NCBI RefSeq assembly: GCF_003286085.1 | Contig: NW_020825294.1 | Location: forward strand, 2,232,001-2,296,000 | From: Drosophila persimilis | Taxonomy: Eukaryota; Arthropoda; Insecta; Diptera; Drosophilidae | Length of the DNA stretch: 64,000 nucleotides | Reading direction: 5' to 3' | Shown here: positions 11,971-21,030 of the stretch, one piece after another | How positions within the stretch are numbered: position 1 is the stretch's first letter | Layout: each line of letters begins with the position of its first letter | Translations under genes and position numbers: made by a program | The notes under the pieces: generated by a model | Database searches by the model: none | What the model saw: the letters and a program-made list of their open reading frames with translations, nothing else | What the model was told of the DNA's origin: nothing

Positions 11971-12440
11971 CATTTTCTGCCATTTTCTGTATTTTTCTAG
12001 TATTTTCAGTATTTATCCAGTATATTTAGTATTTTTCTAATATTTTCAGTATTTTTATAGTATTTTCTAGTATTTTTAGTATTTTTGTTGTATTTTCTGA
12101 TATGCATTTTCACAATTTTTCTAGTCTTTTTATGGTCTATGGTATTTTCTGCTCTGTTCACAGAAAATTTATACTTAAATCTTAAATCATAGTTTTCTGG
12201 TATTTTTTAAATATTTTTAGCAGAATTTTCTTCTATTTTTTAGTATTTTTTCGAATGCATTTTTATTATTTTACTTGTAGGTTTTTATCTGGTATTTTAT
12301 CTAGTATTTTCAGGAGCTTTTGTATTCTTCTAAAACTTTGGTCATGGATTTTAAAAACTTCGATTTCATAACTACTTTTTTTGTTGTTTCAGGTATTTTA
12401 TCTGGTATTTTTGTAGTATTTTATAGTATGGTATTATTTT
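11971..12440 (+). repeat. Phased T-tract array C
   Basis: Units such as TATTTTCTAG, TATTTTTAG, TATTTTCAG and TATTTTCTGG are repeated in the opposite orientation to the two preceding arrays. TTTAGTATTTTT at 12075-12086 is an exact match to core-promoter motif 6 (KTYRGTATWTTT, recalled from memory). The pyrimidine strand stays on the + strand through the whole block. Confidence 0.82.
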
Positions 12441-13389
12441 AAAACTCTGTTTAAGGGTATCAAAACCTTCGAGAGTTCGCCAAACTTTTGTCCTGCTGTT
12501 TGTTTTACTTATATCGGAATAAGGTCCAGTCCGAGTCCGTATCCCCGGATCTAAGAGCCGCATCTGAATTCTGTCTGATTGAGCGAAAGGTGATTGAACT
12601 TATTTGCATAAAATGGCCAAATTGTAGACAAAATTGAGTCTCTACAAGCTTTAATTTTTTCCACACAAAGTACAGAAGAATGAGAGTCAGACCATATTGT
12701 CTTTTTATTCGGTTTTTTCAGACAATTGCCATGTTCTGGCAGTGAGGGGAACAGTAGAGGAATAACACATCTGTTTTCCACAAATTCTCATTCAAACAAT
12801 TGCTCCCCCAGCCAGACAGACAGAACAGAAGGAAGGCAGGAAAATGCGGTAGGAAGTGGAGGTAAATGGTGTCTCAATTCCGTCAACAGAAAAGTTCAAT
12901 CAGAAATTAAGAAAACTGCCGCCGCCGCCGACGACGACAACGACGACTACGACAATGAAAACAACGACAACGAAAAATGTCTCGAACGAAGGCGTGAAAA
13001 ATGCTCCAAGCTATAGGCAAAATGCAAAAGAAAATGGCATTAGACAATAGAGAGGGAAAAGAAAAGTATGGGACAAATTTTGGTGGAAGGATGAGGATGC
13101 AACCGGAACATTTCATCGCGTGTCGCAGACACATTTGAAGGCTTCGACAACACTCTTCAGACTTCCGTCGTGATGGAAAAATTCTAGGGAAAACCAATGA
13201 AAATAATAATTGAAGATGCCCGGGATTTTTATCTGTAAATGTCGTTCGTTTTGCGGTTAAGAAGCTTTTATTTCAATTTATTGAACAATTGTTTTGGGGG
13301 TAGGTAGGTGAAAATGTGAAAATTTCAACCCATTTCCAACCTTAAATAACATAAAAACCAAATAAATGGCAAATGAATCGACAGAAAGT
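12441..13389. other. Non-coding stretch, no gene supported
   Basis: No coding region is supported. A GCCGCCGCC-GACGACGAC-rich run lies at about 12916-12952. A long A/T-flanked segment near 12641-12726 has no structure that I can recognise. Confidence 0.5.
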
Positions 13390-13590
13390 GCTAGAAAACA
13401 TATTTATCGATTCATTTCAATAGATAAGTATCGAAATCGAATGAATAATCTATTATTTATCGATAAAAGTCAACCGATAGCCATCGCAATTAAAGGTTAT
13501 AACAGAAAAAGCTACTTTAATCGATAGGTATCGATGAAAATATAAGTCACTAAATTTATCGAAGAGTGACAATCGATAGGTATCGAATTC
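13390..13590. promoter_or_regulatory. Dense TATCGATA/CGATA cluster
   Basis: Nine or more CGATA or TATCGA sites occur in 200 bp, including TTTATCGATAAAAG and the word ATCGATAGGTATCGA, which occurs twice 52 bp apart (13520-13534 and 13572-13586). Such paired sites fit DREF binding and the clustered CGATA arrangement bound by BEAF-32. No coding gene starts nearby, so a boundary element is more likely than a gene promoter. Confidence 0.55.
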
Positions 13591-14450
13591 AAATGCCGCA
13601 CAACAGTTATACCTATCTATAGAACACCGAGTATGGAACCTTTAAACTGTCAACGAAATCCATTGAGATGCATCCCACAAATTGCTCGACTAATTCCCGA
13701 GCACTCTAATTAAACCAACACAATCAATATGCAGGCTCCAATGTGAGATGGTCAATCCGCCGTACCCCTCTCCAGGGCAGGAATATACCGCAAGAACTAG
13801 AGCAACCTGGACAAAAGATACTCTCCGAGAGCGAGAGAAAGACACATCAAAGTTAAGTGAGCGCCAGAGCTCTGTCGCTGACGAAGCTGTCAGCACGAGA
13901 TGTCGGGGCCAGAAGGACACTACACGAAGGATGGCAGGATGGCAAGAAGGTCTCCGAGGCACACACATATACATCTTTTCTTTACGTTTTTGCTTTCATA
14001 CGCCACTTGCTTTTCATTTATCACAAAATCCTTTATCTATCCACTCGGCGACATCATCTTGCACATCTCTTGCGACTTCGTCAAACCAAATGTCGCCCTG
14101 CCTTGGGTCTTAGGGTGGGCGTGGGCGTGGGCATGCCCCCCGTGCCTCCCGTGCCCCCGTGCCCCACCCGCATGTGCAGTGGAGTAGATAACAAAGATCC
14201 TTCAACGGATTGACAACTGGAGGCGAGCGAGCGAGTAACTTTGTAATTTCTCATGCCTCAGAGTGAGGTCTCCCCTCAAGTCGAGAGACGAAAGACTGGT
14301 CGCTCAGTCGCTCGGCCGTCAGCCTTTCTTTGCTTTCTTTTACTTTACTTTTCCTGCTTCTAGTTTTCTGTTGCCCTTATTTTAAAGGAGGGTATGGCCG
14401 TATAGTTATGCAAAATGATGGCCTTCTGGTATCAGTTCTATGCATATTTC
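13591..14450. other. Non-coding stretch, no gene supported
   Basis: No gene is supported. A GGGCGTGGGCGTGGGC run at about 14115-14133 is followed by C-rich words. Three overlapping + strand frames at 13748-14213 cover the same DNA in different phases and none shows a domain. Confidence 0.5.
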
Positions 14451-14770
14451 GCAAGTATTTTTTAAAGTATTTTCTGGTAATTTTTACTGCCCTTTATTCC
14501 GAAATTTTTAAAGAAGAAAGTAAATACATTTTTCTGTTATTATTCCTTTGCTTCACGTCGTTTCTAGTTTTTCAACTAGGCCATAATAGTGTTCTAGTAT
14601 TTCTGGTATTTTGAAGTATTTTCTGGTATTATTTTTAGTATTTTTTAGTATTTTTCGTATTTTTAGAGTGTTTTACAAAGTATGCAATAATAGTTTTCTA
14701 GTAATTCTGGTATTTTTTAGTATTTTCTGGTATTTTTAGTATTTTCTGGTATTTTGTCATATTTTTAAGG
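14451..14770 (+). repeat. Phased T-tract array D
   Basis: Units such as TATTTTCTGG, TATTTTTTAG and TATTTTTAG are strongest at 14594-14760. An exact motif 6 match (TTTAGTATTTTT) lies at about 14644-14655. The array ends 60 bp before the first copy of the 32-bp dispersed motif at 14831. Confidence 0.8.
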
Positions 14771-14830
14771 TGTCTTCGAAAGTCCGAGTCTGAATACGCG
14801 GACTCTGTATTTTGTTTTAAAGCATGAATC

Positions 14831-14858
14831 GCGGGTCATGCAGCAGCGTTCATCGGTT
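14831..14858 (-). repeat. Dispersed 32-bp motif, copy 1
   Basis: On the - strand it reads AACCGATGAACGCTGC followed by TGCATGACCCGC. The core GCTGCTGCATGAC is intact; the GAGGGGC block is altered to GATGAAC. It lies beside a phased T-tract array. Confidence 0.6.
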
Positions 14859-15031
14859 CATCTTTCCGTACCATCCTCCTGAAGTCTAGAGAGCATTTCC
14901 CATTCGTTGTTTCATCAACTCTTATTATTGTTATTTCTTGTGATTCCTGGCACTAGTCCTCTGACCCTCCTGCTGCTCATCAGAGAACTACTATATACAA
15001 CTGTTCAGATATACATTCGAAACCCTTGTGC

Positions 15032-15066
<35 letters not shown>
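15032..15066 (+). repeat. (TG)n microsatellite
   Basis: A tract of about 17 TG units, one of the two longest in the window. Confidence 0.92.
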
Positions 15067-15068
<2 letters not shown>

Positions 15069-15395
15069 TAGAGAGAGGCTGGCTGAATGTCCTTTGTGTT
15101 TGGGAAAAGGTCCTTCATTAGAAATATTTTCAACTTGTCATCTTTCTCGTCATCAACTCAATCTCAAGTCAAACCAACGGCTGCTGCTGCTGCCTTCTGT
15201 CGCGTCACATCTCGTCAGAGAGGATGTCTAGTCCTTCTTCCTGCCAGCAGGACCGTCCTCCTGTGCCTCCACTCGTTAGCCTTTGCCGTTGCATGTGTGC
15301 GGCGGGTAGGACTTGTCCAATATTGCCCTTTTTCCTTATGCTTTCCATTTGTCCATCTTGTGCCTGTACTTCGTCAGCATATCCTTCCACTCGGT

Positions 15396-15530
15396 CCAGC
15401 TCTTGGCCTATTCCCTCCCGCCTTCTGCCTTCCAGCTCTTGGCCTTCTCCTCCCGCCTTGTGCCTTCCAGCTCTTGGCCTGCTCACTCCCGCCTTCTGCC
15501 TTCCAGCTCTTGGCCTTCTGCTCCCTCCTC
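15396..15530 (+). repeat. Minisatellite, four copies of about 35 bp
   Basis: The word CCAGCTCTTGGCCT recurs at 15396, 15432, 15467 and 15502 (spacing 36, 35, 35), separated by CCCGCCTTCTGCCTT-like spacers. Because 35 is not a multiple of three, the peptide frame shifts at every copy, so a protein repeat is unlikely. The long frames of 15087-15696 arise from this block. Confidence 0.85.
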
Positions 15531-15950
15531 CTCCTTCGGCTTTCTGTGGACTTTTTCTCTCTCTGCTTTTTGCGTTTTTTCTTGTCCTTTTTTTGCAAGG
15601 CGTTGCTCAGATGAAGGGGTCGCCGCAGAGTTCGTCACTTTTGAGTTTTCGGTTTTGACGAACTTCGTCCGCTTTTCCATGGAAATTTCCGTCTAGTTGC
15701 AAGAAAAAGTTTACTAAAATTTGCAGTTAATTGAAATGTTGATTTTACAGCTGCGGGTCCCAGGGGGGGCGGGGCTTGCACAGAAGGGGCATAGAGATCT
15801 GTCAAAAATGACAGCAGGCCATCATCCATCAATAGCTGGAAAATCTTGAAGAAAATGTCCACAAATTACAGGAAAATTTACTTTTAATACATTTTTTGTG
15901 GACTATTTCGAAAAGTTGAGAGCAAATAGTTGGGAACCTCTCTCTTCCTG

Positions 15951-16165
15951 TGTGGCTTAGCAGTAGAGGGTGTATTTCGTTCCTTTTCTTCCAGTGTGGC
16001 TTAGCAGTAGAGGGTGTGTTTCGTTCCCTCTCTCTCTCTCTCTCTCTGTGTGGCTTAGCAGTAATGGGCAATGTTTTTCTCCCTTTTTATCCAGTGTGGC
16101 TTAGCAGTAAAGGGTACGCTTCGTTCCCTCTCTCTCTCCCAGTGTGGCTTAGTAGTAAAGGTTAT
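15951..16165 (+). repeat. Five-copy minisatellite with TGTGGCTTAGCAG unit
   Basis: TGTGGCTTAGCAGTAGAGG and close variants start at 15951, 15995, 16049, 16095 and 16143 (spacing 44-54 bp). Each unit ends in a pyrimidine tract, four of them closed by CAG or CTG just before the next TGTGG. The constant part resembles a Pol III A box (TGGCNNAGNNG). The pyrimidine tract plus CAG resembles a 3' splice site. Neither function is shown. No B box with correct spacing and no coding frame shared by all copies is seen. Confidence 0.85.
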
Positions 16166-19100
16166 TGCAAAATTTCCTTAATATCGATAGCTTTCGCATA
16201 ATTTCAATGCGTTTCTTACCATCTAATATCAGCCTTTTCTGTAACTATATCGTACACCGCCCTACCCCTTGCATTGTCTTAAGTTCATACGTCCCTCCTA
16301 TGCCCCACTTCACTCTTTGTGTGTGTGTGCGTGTGCCACAGGAAGCTCCACTCCTGTGTCTCTGCATTTATTGGACATGGTTGACATTTTCTTCAGTTGC
16401 TGGACATTAACTGTACCGTTACTTTTATATTACGTGTCAGTGTCAACAGCATCATCCTTGCGGAGAGCCAAAGGCGAGAGCGAAAAGGAGAGTCAGTCCA
16501 CCACCAATACAACATTCAATCTTTCAGTCATTCCATCAGAAGGAAGGGCCGGGGGGACAGGGGAATTGACCAGGCAAAAGCCCCCACTAACCCCCGAACC
16601 AGGACCAGGACCAGGACACACCCATCCACCCTGTCTGAGGGGAAAGGACTCTACGACACAACACAACTAAATACACTTCAAAAGAATAAGTTGACAGCTG
16701 ACGATGACTTGTCAGAGACAGGTTTCTATCCTTTCATGCAGCACAACCTCTGTCCCAGGGCCCAAACGCATGTCCAACAGTTGACGGACATTGGACAAAG
16801 GACATGGGGACACAACGGGCCATGAACTTTCCTCTCCACACACACACACACCACACACTGGGACACAGGCACACACACTCACGTACGTGCGCTGCTGTGT
16901 GTGTCCTGCTGCTACTACCTTAGGGATAATGATTTTTCAGTCAAGTGAAAATAATTTTTAAAGTAAACAGACAATTTCAACTCTTTGTTGTCCCCCCCCC
17001 CCCCCCCATTCCCTTCGCAGAGTCCACAGGCGGCAGGTTGCATAAATTTTCAACAGGACGCGACGACCGGCGCCGTCTTCACAACACAAAAATAAGTAAA
17101 AGTCCAAGGAAGAAGCCAAGGGACAGAGCACAGAGTGGGTCCAATAAACTGTTTTGTGTTGCGTTCAAGTCGACCAAATAATTGCTGCTCTTACAAAAGA
17201 TTGGTGGACGGCAGAAGGTGGATGAAGAAAGATGAAGGAGTACTTAGGAGATGGACAAGTGTTTTTGTGTCTGAGGCGGGATTAGGCAGGCGAGCATGAA
17301 AGAACAGAGCTTTAAAGAAGGCAAAACAATATACATTGCTTGGGCATGACAGCAAATAGGCTTTAAAGGGCTGGAATACAACAAGGTCTTCAGGTAAGGT
17401 TAGAAAATGATTCTCATAAGAAACCTACTTAAAAGATACAAGCAATCCCAAAGATACTTTACCTGCCAATAAAAATTTGCAACTTTTCAACTAAAATTCA
17501 ATTATTTAAACGTTCGAGGGTGGATCGAAAGCTTATTAAACTTGAATAGCACTCGTCCTTGGCCATTTAATTGAATGCAACATGCCAATTGGCCAAAACC
17601 TTTTTGCCTGGCCAGAAGCTCAAGTTCAAGCACTAAATAGATGGGGAGACCATCACCGTCGCCTTCGCCGTCACCGTCGGTACGGGGGGTAGTACGTCAA
17701 TCTGTCCAACTCATTCACTCATTTGGCCAGACAGGATGTCAGTCCGTCAGTCAGTCGCTCCCTCCTGATGGGTATCCTTCTAACAATTGCAGAGGATTGA
17801 GAAGGACCTTCCTTGGGCTACGATTTAGTTTGCAGTTTTTGGACGAGTCGCCTGTCAATTTAAAATAGAAAATTTATAGAGCAGACAAAATGATGGACAG
17901 CCATCGGTCGGTAGCAGTCGAGAGACTAGAGACTCCACAAAATGCAGCACCAGGAGGAGGGAGGGGATTGGGAGTCCCGACTGACTGACTGACGGACTGA
18001 CTGGCAAATTGATGGACAGATTGATGGACAGATGAGATTAAATAACTTGTACACGTACAAAACGAATCCTTCGAAGGATATAGCAGAGAACTGCGTGCAG
18101 AATGCATTGCAAGAATAAACTTTTACCCGAGTCGTTGTCGTCGTAAAGTTTTGTGCCTCTGCCTGTGCCTCTGCCTTTTGTTCCTGTTGCCTGTGCCTGT
18201 TTCGTCAATCAAAATTACGTGACGTTTCGCATTCTCTCCTTTTCGTCCTGTCATAAATATTGGGCTGTCCCCCCCATTCCCCGCACTGAAAACAGATGGG
18301 ATAGGCACGTGTTTTTGACCAACAAAACGTTTTGCCACAAAAGTAGCGACTAAAACAAAAAGTTTTGCCAATGAAATGGTAGATAATCCATCAAATAACA
18401 TCAAAATTTCGAAGGATAAACCCCATGCCCAGGCCGGTTCATAGTTTGTATAAATACACACATTCCTGAACATAAATCTTGGCAAATGGTTTCCGTTTGC
18501 GCGACATTAGATACAAATATAGATGGCGAATGATTCAGAGCCAAAAGATACGTCTGTCTGCAGGCATATGGAGGACACACAGTGGTGTGTGTGTGTGCCT
18601 CAAGTTGATTGATTTGTCGCCAAAGAGACTCTTGAAAGGAAGTGCCACTTGATCTCTAGGTGATGCATAGTTCTTCATGGGGATTTCAGCAGCAGCAGCG
18701 GCAGCAGCAACGGATGTTCTGTGGCTACCACTTGCCCGATGATATATCACTGACAATGTGAAAAATATGATGAAGAAAAAAAACAAAAACTAAAACCCCA
18801 GCCGAGGAGGTACTGGCCCGAAACAAATGAAGCAATAAATTTCGCTGACAAAAAACAAGCAAAACATTGAAACAGAACAGAAAGTTGGCCCCAAAAAGTA
18901 TGGTGTACATGCCGCTAAGTACGCGAGAATATTCGGACTAAGTGCCTCTGCCACAGATACACGGCCACGGGATACAGTGGCAGCCTCTTGTGCCCCTGCC
19001 TTCGGCGGATGGTATGGATAATACTCGAATGGCTTTGGACATGGACCAGAGAGTCGCGCCGCCGTTCCGCGTGTGTTTATATATCACTCACATGTATGTC

Positions 19101-19680
19101 AGATGACAAACAACTGACAAGTGACAAGCTTCAGCATCAACGTCGTCTTCGGCATCGTCTTCGTTGTCGCTGCTGTCGTCTTGGCCGGGAATTTTAGCCT
19201 GCTTGATGAGCGGCCAAGGCGATGGATGCTCGCTCCTCACTGGCTACAGTGGTACCGAATTTTATATTGGCTTCTCCCCTCTCAGGGCTAAAGGCTTGAC
19301 AGGAGTTTGAGCCAATAAATGGATTTAAAAGACTTATGCTATGGATAGGTTAACTTTTTTCATTTAAAAAGTGTCTTAAATTATAGAAAATTTGTATTAT
19401 AGACCTTTTGAAATGGAAATTTAGACGATGTAAATCCAATAACGTATTTAAAGTGTATAAATATGGCTAACAGAAGATTAAAAGTCTTACCTTTTCATAT
19501 AACAGAGGCTCTTCTGGTCTTTTAAAATAACTTTTACAAATTCAAAGATTTGCAAAACACCAAATTCAGCTGAAAAATACATAAAATATGGCTTTAATTT
19601 ACAATTATATTCAAAAAATACCTTTTCTGCACATAAAATTTTAATAACATAAGACTAACAGACTCTGCAAACAGCATTAC
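16166..19680. other. Non-coding stretch, no gene supported
   Basis: No gene is supported. It holds a 16-base poly-C run (16992-17007), CA and TG tracts near 16838-16905, a (CCGTCG/CCTTCG)n-like run near 17653-17683 and a CAG run near 18688-18708. The longest frames are under 145 codons and low-complexity. It may be intergenic or intronic. Confidence 0.5.
16992..17007 (+). repeat. Poly-C homopolymer, 16 bases
   Basis: An uninterrupted C run between TTGT and ATTCCC. It can form G-quadruplex DNA on the - strand. Confidence 0.85.
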
Positions 19681-19730
19681 AGAGCCATTACTGCTTCAAC
19701 ATTCCACTTCACATTCTAATTGGCAGAATT

Positions 19731-19997
19731 ACCACCAATTAGCATGCTGTTAAGTATTTTTATGTTATTAACAGCAACAGTTGCTATACAATATCGTTTA
19801 GCATGCCATTAACAGCTGTAAGCTTTAACAGCCGCCTCGAGGGCAGCTCAATGTCACTATTATTTAACACCAATTAGAATGCTGTTAAGTCCTCGAATGT
19901 TATTAAAATCAACAGGTGCTATACACAATCGTTAAACATACCATTAACAGAGGCAGAACGTGATCATTAACAGCTGTAAGCTTTAACAGCAGCCCCT
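19731..19997. repeat. Tandem duplication, period 135 bp
   Basis: Copy 1 (19731-19865) and copy 2 (19866-19997) share CCAATTAG-ATGCTGTTAAGT, then ATGTTATTAA, CAACAG-TGCTATACA, ATCGTT-A-CAT-CCATTAACAG and CTGTAAGCTTTAACAGC. The element is rich in TTAACAG words on both strands. An A-rich tract (AAAAAAAAACAACAAAAAAAAA) follows at about 20018. No coding frame is conserved. Confidence 0.82.
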
Positions 19998-20700
19998 TAC
20001 ACTGGCTTCACGCCGAAAAAAAAAACAACAAAAAAAAAACACTTGCATCCCACTGTACGGTGGACGGTGGTGAACACTTTTCCCGCCAATGTTTCTTCGG
20101 ATTGCTGCGTCTCCTCAGAGTTTGTTTTGGCAGCGAATTATGATGATTATGATGATGAACGCGTGGTTGTCCGATATGCTCAGTCGCCTCTTGCCAATTG
20201 CTGCCTCATTCCCGAGCCCCAATGCCGCAACGGCCTGTCATCAAGAGGAGGGGGACTTGGCACCGCGGGGAAAAACTGTGGCAATTCCGCGGAATTCTTT
20301 CAATCGCAGCAGATCCGCATCTCATGTGTCCCCCAGGCAATTGTCTGCCTGTAAATCCCACTCTGGCTGTCGGGGAGGCAACGCAAGGCGGCCCCAATAT
20401 GATGCGAAACGCGGGCCAAACCGAGTGTCAGAAAATTAAGAAGCCCAATTAGATCTTGCCACCTGTCAGCAGTTCGTCATTCCATCCGAGAATATGACAT
20501 TCATTCATATGCCCGAGTGACGAAGTAGACGGAACGCATCAACGGGCGGGTTGTTCTTCTTGTTTAATCATAAAATCAGAGGCCGGCATTGAGCGAAATT
20601 TGGCGCGAATATAGCACGACGTACATATGTACGTTTAATTATAGTTTTTTGGTTTCACTTGCACTTTTTCACACGCTACACGCTTTCACGCTATACAATT
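19998..20700. other. Non-coding stretch, no gene supported
   Basis: Overlapping + frames at 20043-20452 read the same DNA in three phases, and no domain is seen. AATTTGGCGCGAATATAGC near 20598 and the palindrome GTACATATGTAC near 20621 are short motifs without known context. Confidence 0.5.
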
Positions 20701-21030
20701 TAACAAGAATCGATAGTGCTATCGATCCTATCAATCGCTGAAAAATTAGCCGACCAGCGATTGAATCGGGTCACCATCGATAGTATTGAGCGGGAAAATC
20801 GAACCCAAAATTGTTCAGTTAATCAAAAAAGTATGGCTCGACACACAAGCATGTGCATGCATATGCACTGAAAAGCATGTGTGTTCCCATGTGAATTCTG
20901 GCCGAAAAACTATTAAAAATAGGTCTTATTGTTTTTATTTTCAATAGTACTATCGATACAATCGGTGGCTTTCACCATCGATGTGTTGCCAACTCTTGCT
21001 TACAAATGTATATATACACCGTCGATATGT
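20700..21030. promoter_or_regulatory. CGATA cluster with perfect-arm palindrome
   Basis: ATCGATAGTGCTATCGAT at 20709-20726 is an inverted repeat with 7-bp arms and a 4-base spacer. Further CGAT sites follow at about 20776 (CATCGATAG), 20950 (ACTATCGATAC), 20978 (CATCGATG) and 21021 (GTCGATATG). The spacing and CGATA content fit DREF/BEAF-32 sites. No confident coding gene follows on either strand. Confidence 0.5.

Noticed and set aside
20790-20815. GGGTTCGATTTTCC on the - strand as a tRNA B box
   Set aside because: No A box or cloverleaf pairing at the right distance; the site belongs to the CGAT-rich cluster.
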